Source: Beta vulgaris subsp. vulgaris
Taxonomy: Eukaryota > Streptophyta > Magnoliopsida > Caryophyllales > Amaranthaceae
Direction: 5' to 3'
Assembly: GCF_026745355.1 (NCBI RefSeq)
Contig: NC_079210.1
Location: 17,158,922-17,222,921 of the forward strand
Length of the DNA stretch: 64,000 bases
Part shown: piece by piece, positions 45,064 through 57,100 of the stretch
Numbering within the stretch: the first letter of the stretch is position 1
How the letters are laid out: the number at the start of each line of letters is the position of its first letter
Position numbers and translations under genes: made by a program
The notes under the pieces: model-generated
The model's input: only the letters and a program-made list of their open reading frames with translations
What the model was told of the DNA's origin: nothing
Databases searched by the model: none

Positions 45064-45558
45064 TCAACTAGGTGTTAGTTGTAGGAACCCCATCACGTTT
45101 TTCCCAATCATTTCAGATTTTAATTGACATTGATTTATGTAATGACCTACCTTGCCACAATACATACAAAACTTGTCACTAGGTAGATCAACATATTTCT
45201 TTGTCTTGTTCCTTTTCTTGTAGTTTTCAAAACCAAGACCTTCCTTCCTCTTGGTCTGTGGTTTCTCAATCCACTTAGGAACTTTCATGATTTTGCCTCT
45301 GTTCCTTGCGACAACCAGTTCCTTTTTAAGATTACAGATCTGTTCCTTTAAAATATTTTTCTCTTTATTCATTTTTTCAATCTCAGATCTGTATCCTTTC
45401 AAAGGGGTTGATCTTATATCAAAGGAACTCAGAACAGGGACAAACTCCTTCAAGTGTGAAATCTCTAAATTAATTAGATAATTTTCATTTTTCAAACTTT
45501 CATAAATTCTTTGATTTTTAGTTTTTATCAAATAAATCAAAGAATCTTGTTTCAACAT
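45064..45558 (-). pseudogene. Inner copia gag C-terminal part with second zinc knuckle
   Basis: It has a helical, charged segment (KMNKEKNILKEQICNLKKEL), then CMYCGKVGHYINQC, an intact CCHC knuckle at about 45150, upstream of the protease. It corresponds to the knuckle at 25648-25690 of the outer element, showing a shared two-knuckle Gag layout. Confidence 0.78.
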
Positions 45559-46829
45559 CTGTTCTCATTTTCTTAAGCCATTCTATGTGTTCCTTGCAAA
45601 CTTTTAAGGCTTGTTCCGTTTGTTCACGTTTTTCACGTTCATCTCTACATTCAAGAATTGCATCATAAAGAAGATCATATATTTCAGGCCTAGTTTTACC
45701 ATCTAGTTCTGACTCAAGTCCATGTTGACTTACCTCAACTTTTTCTTCATCTTCTTTTTCGTCAGTGTTTGCCATGAGGCAAAGGTTTGCTGTTTCTTCA
45801 GTTGGTTGTTCCTCTTCTTCTTCCGTCTCTGAATCTCCCCAAGCAGCTATCATAGCTTTGCGCACATTTGCCTTAGAGAAAGGTGCTTTTGATTCTTTGT
45901 TCCTTTCAGCAAAGCGTTCCTTGTTCCTTTCTTTGGTTTTGTCATTTTCCCAAAGAGGACATTCCTTGATGAAGTGATCTGTACTACCACATTTATGACA
46001 AGCAGCTTTGTTAGAAAATTTCTTAGTTTTACCTTTGAAGTTTCCATTCTTCATGTTCCTGTACATCTTTCGAAATTTTCGAACCATGAGGGCTGCTTCT
46101 TCTTCTTCTGAGTCCGAATCATCTTCATCATCTGCTTTGAGAGCAATTGATTTTGATTTGGAGCTTTCACCATATTCAGTATCAAGGTGAAGCTCATGAG
46201 TCATAAGTGACCCTGCCAGCTGTTCTAAGTTGAACTTAGTGAAGTCTTTTGTTTCTTGAAGAGCAGTGACTTTAGCCATCCATCTGTCCTTAGGAAGACT
46301 CCTAAGAACCTTTCGAACCTGTTCCTCAGATGAAATAAACTTTCCAAGAGAAGCCAACTCATTATAATGTTAGTAAAACGAGTAAACATGTCTCGGATGC
46401 TTTCTTGATTTCATGCAGAACAGTTCATATTGATTCATAAGTAAATCAATTTTCGATCTTTTAACTTCATTAGTTCCTTGGGGTTACTTCTAGTAAATCC
46501 CATATTTGCTTTGCGGATTTGCATCCCATGATCCTATTATGTTCATGGGGTCCAAGTCCACAATGCAACAGTTTAATAGCCATGGCATTTACTTCCATTT
46601 TTTCAAAATCAGATTTGTCATAATCAGAGAGGGGTTTTAGAGTTACCTCATTTTTGTCATTTGTAGTTGTGACTTCGAAATCACCAACTTCAATGACTCT
46701 CCATACCTGATAGTTTTCAGCTTTGATGAATATCTCCATGCGGTTCTTCCAATAGTTGTAGTACTTCCCATTGAACATAGGAGGCCTTTGAGTGGAATAA
46801 CCTTCTTCAAGTTTCTCGGTGGTATTCAT
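45518..46829 (-). pseudogene. gag: Inner copia gag
   Basis: The ATG at 46829 opens MNTTEKLEEGYSTQRPPMFN followed by GKYYNYWKNRMEIFI, the copia Gag N-terminus. A frame break comes near 46360-46470. The second frame (46357-45518) contains VRKVLRSLPKDRWMAKVTAL, an acidic tract (ADDEDDSDSEEEEAA) and the knuckle CHKCGSTDHFIKEC with all CCHC ligands, then coiled coil. Gag builds the particle. One frameshift disrupts it, but the zinc knuckle is intact, unlike that of the outer element. Confidence 0.85.
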
Positions 46830-46880
46830 TGTTCCTTGGATCTTTTTCTCAATAGGGTTTCCTATCTTACGTGAGTTCTA

Positions 46881-46893
46881 GCTCTGATACCAA
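46881..46893 (-). other. Primer-binding site of the inner copia (tRNA-iMet type)
   Basis: The minus strand reads TTGGTATCAGAGC just inside the 5' LTR, the standard copia PBS complementary to initiator Met tRNA. Confidence 0.85.
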
Positions 46894-46894
46894 T

Positions 46895-48250
46895 TGTTAT
46901 TTCCCTAGGAACACTACAAGAGGGGGGTGAATTGTAGGTGTAGAAATAAACGTAACTTTTTGCGGAAATTAAAACTTAAACGAATAAACAAGCAAAGGAA
47001 CACAAGGGATTTTTACGAGGAAAAACTTCTTGGGCCCAATAAGAAAAACAACCTCGACCACTAGGGATTTTAAACTCAACACTTTCACTAATTAGGCCAA
47101 ACAACTTTGTTACAACCTAATTCTAACTCGAGCCACACCTTGAGTTCCTAAACTCAAGTTCCTGAGCCACTGTTCCCTTAACAGCAGTTCCTCTCAACTT
47201 CACTCGAAGTTTTTCTCACACATACAAGCTTCACTCAAAGCCTCTCTCTTACAGAACTTCACTCAAAGTTCCCTTCCCCAAAAACCAAAATACAATTGAT
47301 CGAAATAAGCTTAGTGGAATTAGAGTAAGAAGGCAAAGAACAAATGGCTATTATGAGAGAATGAAGGCACTGACACTTAATTAGTTAAACTCACTTAATT
47401 ACTTAGTCAGACACATTTGGAACTTATCTAGACTTCTATATTTATAGAGTTAATCATGAAGAACGTGAGATTAAAACTCGAGTACAGTTTTAGTCCATTA
47501 ACCCATGATGTTCCTTCCCCTAAGGAACACGTTTCACATCATGTCCCATGATCCCATGAACTATAAATGAACGTGGATATATTTTAGCCATTACTCCTAA
47601 GTAATAGGAGTTCCTTGATTTATCCGAAAATCAGTTTTTAAAACACTTTTTATCTTTAAAACTGAATTTTTAATCTTTAAGAAAATAATATCTTTTAAAA
47701 AATTCTTTCTAAAACCGGATATTTATTTTCTTATTTTTCCGAAAAATAAAATCTTTTTCTAAACAGATTTTCTTTTTAAAACTGATTTTATCATTTGAAA
47801 TTAGATATAACTAATTTCCTATAATTTAGGCATGACTTACTCAATATATTTTAACCGTTAATTGTTGCACGCCTAAGTCTAGTTCCTTTTATTAACTAAG
47901 TTCCTTTAACATATCGTTTAGTGCCACTTAGTTTGTTCCTTACAAAGGAACAAACTCTCATTCTCAAATAAACTGCCACTGTTCCTTACCATTCTTTCTT
48001 TGTTCCTTTACATTGGAACTAGAAAATAAAACGCCTAGCTTCTATTCTTCTTGATCCAATGTTGCTCCAGTATCAACTTAGAAACTTCTTTACTTAGCCT
48101 TTGAAATCCTCTCTTGACTTCTTCCTTGACTTCGTATTCTCCCACTTCCTTTCATTGATACCTTAAGCACCATACACTTAAATAACTCATTAGTTCACAA
48201 CTTAGTTTGCATCTTTGTTTCTTTGTTATCATCAAAACTAGGGTTCAACA
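46895..48250 (-). repeat. 5' LTR of the inner copia (1356 bp, complete)
   Basis: It runs from TGTTATTTCCCTAGG on the plus strand to GGGTTCAACA and is bounded by the PBS and the TSD AATTT. It is rich in the word GTTCCTT (many copies at 47880-48010). Its sense start TGTTGAACCCTAGTTTTGAT resembles the outer copia LTR start. Confidence 0.9.
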
Positions 48251-48255
48251 AATTT

Positions 48256-49246
48256 TATGAACACCTGCATACTAAGGACGATGGGTCCTACTTTGCTTTT
48301 GTTAAGGGCACTCCCATTAATTTATCTGAGATGTTTTTGGCTGAAATTCTCAAAGTCCCAAACAAGGGACTTGATGTGCACTCAAGGAAGAACTGGCCCA
48401 CAGTTAAAGGACTCACAGCAGAACAGATCCAGACCAGGTTGTTCACTGGTCCATCTGACCCAAAGCAGGGGTACACCATTGGTCACTTAAGGGAGCCAAT
48501 CATGAGGATATTTCATACCATAGCCTCAAAGATTGTGTTTCCCAGAGCACAAGGCCGCATGAGTGTCCGGTTGATGGATAGTGTTCTCATATACTGTCTC
48601 ATGGAACATATTCCCGTCAACCTCCCTGCTATGGTGTTGGGTCACATGATCTGCTGTGTGGAGAAGGCTAAGCATGCACTGCCCTATGGAGGATGGCTGA
48701 CCTTAGTATTCAAGCATTGGAAAATTCGTATGGCGTGAGACTATGGCACCATGTCTCATCTTACGAATCAGATTATAGGTCAGAAGGGCATGTCATATCC
48801 AGGTGGTGTTCTGAAAATGAAGGGTAAAGCAAAGGGTGATGCAGCTGGTGCAGGGACCAGTACGGAATCAGTTCAGGCTACTTATGCCTTGGTGAAGCAG
48901 TTGAGTGACCAGAACTAGATGATGCAGAATATGCTGAATAGTGTTACTCAACTTTGCTCTGCACTTCAGGAATCCTATAGGAGAGTTGAGGTTCGCCTTG
49001 ACAAAGCTGGTATTCAGGGTGAGAGGATTCTGAGGCAAAGGAGAGTCATCCCATGCTGCTGGTGATGAAGATGATGATGAACTGGTTTCCGAGGGAGAGA
49101 AAGAAGAAGAGGATGAGGAAGAGAAAGAAGAAGAGGAGGAGGAAGAGAAAGACGAAGAGGAGGAGGAAGAAAATGAAGAAGATGTTTCAGAGAATCATGA
49201 TAAGGAAGAAGATGATGGGACTGAAAACGACTCTGGAGCTGATTGA
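48256..49246 (+). pseudogene. Sirevirus env-like ORF, 3' part
   Basis: It resumes after the inner copia TSD in a frame compatible with 42715: FYEHLHTKDDGSYFAFVKG, AEILKVPNKGLDV and SVRLMDSVLIYCLMEHIPVN form the PF20167-like plant transposon protein domain, ending in a stop at 48736. Further segments in shifted frames (MSHLTNQIIGQKGMSYPGG, ESYRRVEVRLDKAG coiled coil) lead to a Glu/Lys-rich acidic tail (VSEGEKEEEDEEEKEEEE) and a TGA at 49244. No hydrophobic membrane segment is evident. At least two frame breaks and one internal stop (TAG near 48916) are present. Confidence 0.72.
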
Positions 49247-50046
49247 TTTCTTCTCTTTTCTTCTTATTCTATTTTGCTGCTAACCCCTCTCTTTTATTGA
49301 ATTTTATATCTGGTTACCCCCCCTTCCCAAATTACAAAAACATTTGATCTTATGTAATTTGGTCTATTATTGGTCTGTAATAACTACTATTTAGGACTTA
49401 TAGCTTTTGGTACTTTGCAGGAACAATGGTAGCATCATCATATCCCTAAAATGCTGTTTGAGCTGCCTATTTAGCACGAACTTCACACAATTGATAGTTT
49501 ATCTACCGGTAGTGTTTTGTTATTTGTTCATTTGTTTGTTTCCTTGATTTATTTTGATGATGCCAAAAGGGGGAAGCAGGTGTGAAGTTTTGTGATCTTT
49601 TCCACCAAATCTTAGGGGGAAGCAGGTCTAGTGTTACAACCTGTGTGTGTTGCAGCAACTAGAGCAAGGTTGAGTGCCTTGTTAGAGGTGGCAGATCAGT
49701 AGTGGTCTGGAAGTGAGTGTATTCAAAGCACTTTACTTCTTTTCACCCTAATGGCTTAGAAATAAGTCTGAACAACTACTGATGTTCTTCTTACGAATGC
49801 ATGTTTAAGTCTAAGAGCTCTGAGTCTAGTTGGTATTTGTCCATGGTACTTAGAATCTCTTTCTTAAACTGTTGTCAGTTAGTTGTGAACTGGTGTACTT
49901 GTAAAAATAATGCTTAATCTACAGGAACAGTACGAGACCTGTGCCTTAAGTTCTTTCTTAAGAATTCTAAATTTTTGAAAAATTTCTCAAAACTAATGAT
50001 ATTATTTGCAGGGGGAACTTCAGGTTTTGTCATCATCAAAGGAATT
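49247..50046 (+). other. 3' untranslated region of the outer copia with three polypurine tracts
   Basis: There is no gene. AAAAGGGGGAAG (49565), AGGGGGAAG (49614) and GCAGGGGGAAC (50008) are three similar polypurine tracts. The segment ends CATCATCAAAGGAATT at the 3' LTR. Repeated polypurine tracts near the 3' LTR are reported for Sireviruses and support that assignment. Confidence 0.65.
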
Positions 50047-51190
50047 TGTTGAGTTTCCTAGTTTGAGTTTTGATTGATGACAAACCACATTGAACTTTCA
50101 TATTACATACATGTTTCTGGTTGCATGTGCATGTATTAAAAGAACAAGTTCAATGGATGAAAAGACAAAGCTTGTGAAGCCAAGTCTTGAAGAATAGCAT
50201 GAAGACCAAGATCATTTTGTAATACTCTTAGATCTTAGATGCAATGTAAGTGGTATAAAGGTTTTGATGCACTAAAGGTTTGAAACTAGAGAGATGAGCT
50301 AGTTTTGGATGACAAGAAACCTCGGTTACTTGTCATACACAACTACAAGTAATACTTGGTTGTTTAGAACAGTCTGGGAACATATCTGAACCAGTCCTCT
50401 AGGATTTACTTCATGCATTCGTATTTTAGGAAAGTTTTTCTTTCCGCGCAAAATTACTTTTCAAAATACACGGATGCATGGTTTGTTGTGCAAGGAAGAT
50501 TTCTTAAGTATGGCAAGTGTATTATGTGATATTATACTGAGTATATTTTCCTTGGAATAATTTCCATAATTCTAAGGAAAATATACTTCATAATATCACC
50601 TATTATTCAGAGCCAAAGGCTTACTTAAGGAGTTCTGGCTAGTACACAACCCCAAGCTTTGCGCGCATATTTTCAGAATATCTAAGCAAAAGCATTTCAT
50701 CTCTTGAGCTCTTAAATCTAAGATAAACCGAATACCACATAGATCTTAAAGTACTCTCATTCTAGGTGTAAGGTTGTTTTTCTTGAGAGAAAACTTGTTG
50801 TAAGTGAGCAAATTGTGAGTTCAGTTTGCTGGGGAAGTTGATCGGGGATTCACTTCTTTTGAACCATCATAGTTGGTGGTTGGGTCGAACATCCATAGGT
50901 GGGTGTTGGGGAATCATCTTGTGCGCAGGTGCATAAGTGATTGAGTGTAGTTCTTTTTGTTTTTCTGAGTTGATTAATAAAAAGAGTGAGTGAGTGGAGG
51001 ACGTAGACTTATTAGAAGTCGAACCTCGTTAAATCTTTGTGTTGTTGATTTATTGCTTTTATTTCCGCTGCTTGAGAACTGTTCCATAATTGTTCTTACA
51101 ATTGATCGAAAAATTTACAACATTCGGACAACACTCAATTCACCCCTCCCCCCCCCCCCCCCCCCTTCTTGAGTGTCACTTGCACTTTCA
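50047..51190 (+). repeat. 3' LTR of the outer copia (1144 bp)
   Basis: It begins TGTTGAGTTTCCTAG, ends CACTTGCACTTTCA, and is followed by the TSD GTAAC. It keeps the hairpin (50526-50599). A run of about 20 or more C at 51148-51169 replaces the short C-tract of the 5' LTR. Confidence 0.93.
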
Positions 51191-54100
51191 GTAACTACCA
51201 AACATGTTCTAGGGAATACCAAACCCACTAATTAGTAAAGGATGTTCTCCTAATCACAATCCTTTATTATGAGTTATCAAAGGCATCCTATGGGGATTGG
51301 ATAATCAAGCCACTGGGTCCATTAGGTCCAAAACCTCAAAAAAAACAAACACGGATTTGAGTTAAGGCCCCCATTGTCCCTCCTTTTACTAAAAAGCCCA
51401 AATTAACCTCAAATCATATGCTTTTAGGTCATTACCAAACATGGTTTGGGTATTACCAAATCTATCCAATCACATTCCATAACTATTACTCATCAAAGCC
51501 ATCCTATGGGGATTGGACAATCATGCCAATGGGTCCATTAAGCACAATAACTCACCAAACCCATTGAACTTGAGTTTTGGGCCCCCATCGTCCGTCCTTG
51601 TACAAAAAAGCCCAAATTAACCTCAAATCATATGCTTTTAGGTAATTACCAAACATTCTTTGGGCATTACTAAACTTATCCAATCACAATTACCCGTTAC
51701 TCATCAAAGTCATCATATTGGGATTGGACAATCATGACGCTAAGTCCATTAGGCTAAATATCTCACCAAACCCATGAAGTTGAGTTTTGGTTCCCCATTG
51801 TCCATCCTTGTCCTGAAAAGCCCAAACAAACCCCAATCATATGCTTTGAGGTAACTAGCAAACACGTTATGGGGATCAACAAACCCACTAAAAGGAGGAT
51901 GTTCTCCCAATCACAATCCTTTATCATTACTCATCAAAGTCATCCTATGGGAATTAGGCAATCATGCCAGTGGGTCCATTTGGCCCAATACCTCATTAAT
52001 CCCCCATAGAATTGAGTTTGGGTCCCTATTGTCCCTCTTTGTATTAAAAAGCCCAAATTGACCATAGATCATATGCTTTTAGGTAATTACCAAACATGCT
52101 TTAGGCAATACCAACCCATCCAATGACAATCTATACCCATTACTCACCAAACCATCCTATGAGGATTGGATAATTATGTCACTGTGTCCATTAGGCCCAA
52201 TACCCCCACCAAACCCCATGGATCTGAGTTTTAAGCCCCCATTGTCCATCCTTGTACTAAAATTCCCCAAGTAACCAAATTCATATCATTTTAGGTAATT
52301 ACAAAACAAGGATTGGGCATTAGCAAAAACATACCCAATGACAATCCATATCCATTATTCATCAAAGACATCCTATGGGATTGGATAATCATGCCACTGG
52401 GTCCAATAAGCCCAGTGGCTCACCAAACCCCATGGACTTGAATTTTGGGCCCTCGTTGTCCCTCCTTGTACTAAAAAGCCCAAATACACAAGAGACCATA
52501 TATCCTTTTAGGTAATTACCAAACAACGCTTGGGCATTACCAAACCTATCCAATCATATTGCATACCTAATACTCCTCAAAACCATCCTATAGGGATTGG
52601 ATAATTATGTCACTGGGACCATTAGGCCCAATAGCTCACCAAACCCATTGGACTTGAGCTTTGGACCCTCATGTCCCTCCTTGTACTAAAAAGCCCAAAC
52701 TAGCCCGAAATTATATGTTTTAAGGTAATTACCAAATATAATTTGGGTATTCCCAAACCTATCCAATCACAATCCATACCTATTACTCCTTAAATTCGTC
52801 CTATAAGGATTTGACAATCATGCCCCTGGGTCCATTAGGTCCAATAGCTCACCGAACCCATGAAGTTTAGTTTTTGGCCCCTATTGTCCATCATTATCCT
52901 AAAAAGCCCTAACTAACCCCAATCATATGCGTTAAGAGAGGATGTTGTCCCAATCACAATCCTTTATAATTACTCATCAAAGCCATCCTATGGGGATCGG
53001 ACAATCATGTCACTTGCTCCATTAGGATCAATACCTCGCCAATCCCCAGAGACTTGACTTTTGGACCCCCATTGTCCCTCATTGTATTAAAAAGCTCAAA
53101 TTGACCCTAGATCATATGCTTTTGGGTAATTATCAAACATGGTTTAAGCAATACAAAACCCATCCAATGACAATCTATACCCATTACTAATCAAACCATC
53201 CTATGGGGATCGGACAATTATGCCAATACCTCACAAAACCCCATGAATCTGAGTTTTGGGCCCACATTATCCCTCTTTGTACTAAAATTCCCAAAGTAAC
53301 CCCAGATCATATGTTTTTAGGTAATTAACAGACATGGTCTAGGCACTACCGAAACTACCAATCATAATACATACCCATTACTCATCAAAGCAATCCTATG
53401 GGGATTGGAAACTCTTGTCACTCGGTTCATTACGCCAAATAGCTTACCAAACCCCATGGACTTGAGTTTTAGGCCCCCATTGTTCCTCCTTGTAATAATA
53501 ATCCCAAATACCCAGATCATATCGGTTTATTAATTACTAAACAAGAGTTAGACATTACCAAAACTATCCAATCACAAACCATTCCCATTACTCCTCAAAG
53601 CCATCCTATGGGGATTGGACAAACATGCCACGAGGTCCATTAGGCCCAAAAAGTCACCAAACCCATTGTACTTAGTTTTGGGCCCCCATTGTCCCTCTTT
53701 GTACTAAAAAGCCTAAATTAGCCCCAGATCATGCTTTCAGGTAATTAGCAAATATTGTTTGGCCATTATCAAACTTATCCAATCACAATCCATACCCATT
53801 ACTCATCAGAGCCAACTTATGGGGATTGGATAATCATGTCACTTGGTCCATTAGGCCCAATAGCTCATCAAACCCCATGGACTTGAGTTTTGGGCCCTAA
53901 TTGTCTCTTCTTCAACTAAAAAGGCCAAATGGAACCCAGATCATATGCTTTCAAGTAATTACCAAACATGGTTTGGTCATTACAAAAGAATGTTTGGTCA
54001 TTACCAAACCCATCCAATCACAATTCATACCCGTTACTCATCGAAACCATCCTATAGGGATTAGATAATCATGTCACTAGGTCGATTCAGACTAATATCT

Positions 54101-57100
54101 CACGATGCCCCATAGTCTTCTGTTTTGGATCCCCCATTGTCCCTCCTCGTACTAAAAAGCTCAAATTCACCCTAGACCATATCCTTTAGGTAATTACCAA
54201 ACAACGCTAGGTAATTACCAAACCTATCCAATCATATTCCACACCCATTACTCCTCAAAGCCATCTTATGGGGATTGAATAATCATGTCATTGGGTCCAT
54301 TAGGCCCAATAGCTCACCAAACCCATTGGACTTGAGTTTTTGACCCTCACGGGTCCCTCATTTTGCTAAAAAGCCCAAATTAGACCGAAATCATATGTTT
54401 TTCGTTAATTCCCCAATATGGTTTGGGTATTACCAAACCTATCCAATCACAATCTATATCCATTACTCATCAAATCCATCCTATGAGGATTGGATAATTA
54501 TGCCACTGGGTCCATTAGGCGTAATTGCTCAACAAACCCATGAAGTTGAGTTTTCGGCCCCATTGTCCATCCTTGTACTAAAAAGCCCAAATTAACCCCG
54601 ATCATATGCTTTAAGGTAATTACCAAACATGGTTTAGGGAATACCAAACCCATCCAATGACAATCCATACTCATTACTCATCAAACCATCATATGGGGAT
54701 TTGACATTTATGCCACTGGATCCATTAGGCCCAAACCAAACCCATCTACCTGAGTTCTGCGAACCCATTGTCCCTCCGTGTACTAAAATGCCCAAAGTAA
54801 CCCCAAATCATATGCTTTAGGTGATTACCAAACAACGTTTGGGCATTACCAAACCTATCCAATCACAATCCATACCTATTACTCATGAAAACCATCCTAT
54901 GGGGATTGGATAATCATGTCACTGGATCCATTAGCCCCAATAGCTCACCAAATCCCATGGACTTGAGTTTTAGGCCCCCATTGTTCCTCCTCTTAGTAAT
55001 AATCCCAAACACCAAGATCGAATTCGTTTAGGTAGCTACCAAACAAGACTTAGGATTACCAAACATATCCAATCACAAACCATACCCATCACCCCTCGAA
55101 GCTATCCTATGGGGATTGGACAATCATGCCATGTATTGCTTTAGGCCCAATAAGTCAATAAACCTATTGTACTTGAGTATTGGGCCCCCATTGTCCTTCC
55201 TTGTACTAAAAAGCCAAAGCTAGCCCCAGATCATGGTTTTAGGTAATTACCAAACATTGTTTGCGATTACCGAACCTATCCAATCACAATTCATACCTAT
55301 TACACATTAAAACCATCCTATGGGGATCGGACAATGATGTCACTAGGTCCATTAGGCCCAATAGCTTCCCAAATCCCATGGACTTGAGTTTGGCCCCGAT
55401 TGTCCCTCCTTATACTAAAAAGCCCAAATAGACCCCAGATCATATGCTTTCAAATCATTACCAAACAAGGTTTGGTCATTACCAAACTCATCCAATCACA
55501 ATTAATACTCGTTACTCATCGAAGCTATCCTATAGGGTTTGGACAATCATGCCTCTAGGTTCATTCGGTCCAATACCTCACCAAGCTACATAGACTTGAG
55601 TTTTGGGCCCTTATTATAACTCCTTGTAGTAAAAAACCCAAATTCACCCCAGACCATATCCTTTTAGGTAATTACCAAACAATGCTTGGGCATTACCAAA
55701 CATATCCAACCAAATTCCATACTCATTACTCCTCAAATCCATCCTATATATGGGAATTGGATAATCATGCCACTAGGTCCATTATGCCCAATAGCTCACC
55801 AAGTCCATTTGACTTAAGTTTTCGACCCTCGTTGGTCCCTCCTTGTACTAAAAAGCCCAAATTAGCCCGAAATCATATGCTTTTCGTTAATTTCCAAATA
55901 TGGTTTGAGTATTACCAAACCTATCCAATCACAATCCATACCCATTACTTATAAAATCCATCCTATGAGGGTTGGGCAATCATGCCAGTTTGTCCATTAG
56001 GCCTAATTACTCAACAAACCCATGAAGTTGAGTTTTGGGCCTCCATTGTCCATTCTTGTACTAAAAAGTCCAAATTAGCCCCAATCATATGCTTTAAGGT
56101 AACTACCATTTATGTTTTGGGATTACCAAACCCACCAAGTGGAAGATCTTCTCTCAATCACAATCCTTTACCATTACTCATCAAAGCTATCCTATGGGGA
56201 TTGGACAGTCATGCCACAGGGTCCATTAGGCCAAAAACCTCTCAAAATCCCATTGTGCTGGGTATTGGGCCCCCATTGTCCTGAATATTAGGCACCCATT
56301 GTCCCTCCTTAAACTAAAAAACCCAAATGGACCCTAGATAAAATACTTTTAAGTAATTACCAAAAACGTTTTAGACTTTATCGAACCTACCAAATAATTA
56401 TCCTTTATCATTACATTTCAAACGTATCCTATGAGGATTGGATAATCATGTCACTGAGTCCATTAGGCCCAATACCTTACCAGACCCAGTGGATTTGAGT
56501 TTTGGGCCCCCATTTTCCCTCATCGTACTAAAAAGCCGAAATATACCCCAGATCTTATGGTCTTAGGTAATTACCGAACAAGATTTGGGCATTACCAAAT
56601 TTATCCAATCACAATCCATACTATTACTCATCAAACCATCCTATGGGGATTGGACAATCATACCATTGGGTCCATTAATACCTCACCAAACCCCATGAAC
56701 TTTCGTTTTGGGCCCCCATTGTCCCTCCTTGTAGTAAAATTCCAAATTAACTACATATAATATGATTTTAGGTAATTATTAAACAAGGATTGGGCATTAC
56801 CCAACCCTATCAATCACAATTCATACCCATTACTCATCAAAGCTATATTATGGGGGTTGGACAATAATGCCACTGGCTCCATTAGGTCCCATACCTCACC
56901 AAGCCCCATGGACTTGAGTTTCAGGGCCCCATTGTCCTCCTTATATTAGAAACTCAAATTGGCCCCATATCGTATGCTTTTAGGTAATTACCAAACATGA
57001 TAAAGGCAATACAAATCCCATCCAATGACAATCCATGCTCATTACTCATCAAACCATCCTATGGAGATTGGACACTTATGACACTGAGTCCATTAGGCCC

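Larger units (their letters stand above)
42716..48250 (-). mobile_element. Inner Ty1/copia element (Sirevirus-like), internally deleted, TSD AATTT
   Basis: It is inserted in the env-like ORF in minus orientation, flanked by AATTT (42711-42715, 48251-48255). The 5' LTR in element sense is 46895-48250, and the 3' LTR (42716 to about 43677) lacks its terminal part. Between them, reading leftward, are PBS, gag, second zinc knuckle, protease and most of integrase. RT, RNase H, the polypurine tract and about 380 bp of the 3' LTR are missing. LTR starts (TGTTGAACCCTAG in sense) resemble the outer element, so both belong to the same lineage. It cannot transpose by itself. Confidence 0.92.
22482..51190 (+). 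mobile_element. Ty1/copia element, Sirevirus-like with env-like ORF, host of two nested insertions, TSD GTAAC
   Basis: Two LTRs (22482-23609 and 50047-51190) begin TGTTGAG and end TTTCA and are flanked by the 5-bp duplication GTAAC (22477-22481, 51191-51195). The internal order on the plus strand is PBS, gag, protease, integrase, reverse transcriptase/RNase H (the copia order), then an env-like ORF and a run of polypurine tracts. Removing the nested Athila (28135-40216 including one TSD) and inner copia (42716-48255) leaves about 8.8 kb internal and about 11.1 kb in all, as in the Sirevirus/Maximus lineage. Coding regions carry many frameshifts, so the copy is dead. Confidence 0.92.

Noticed and set aside
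49053..49283. Arg/Lys-rich small protein (RKRKKKRRRKRK)
   Set aside because: It is the wrong-frame reading of the Glu-rich acidic tail of the env-like ORF, whose own frame ends at 49246.
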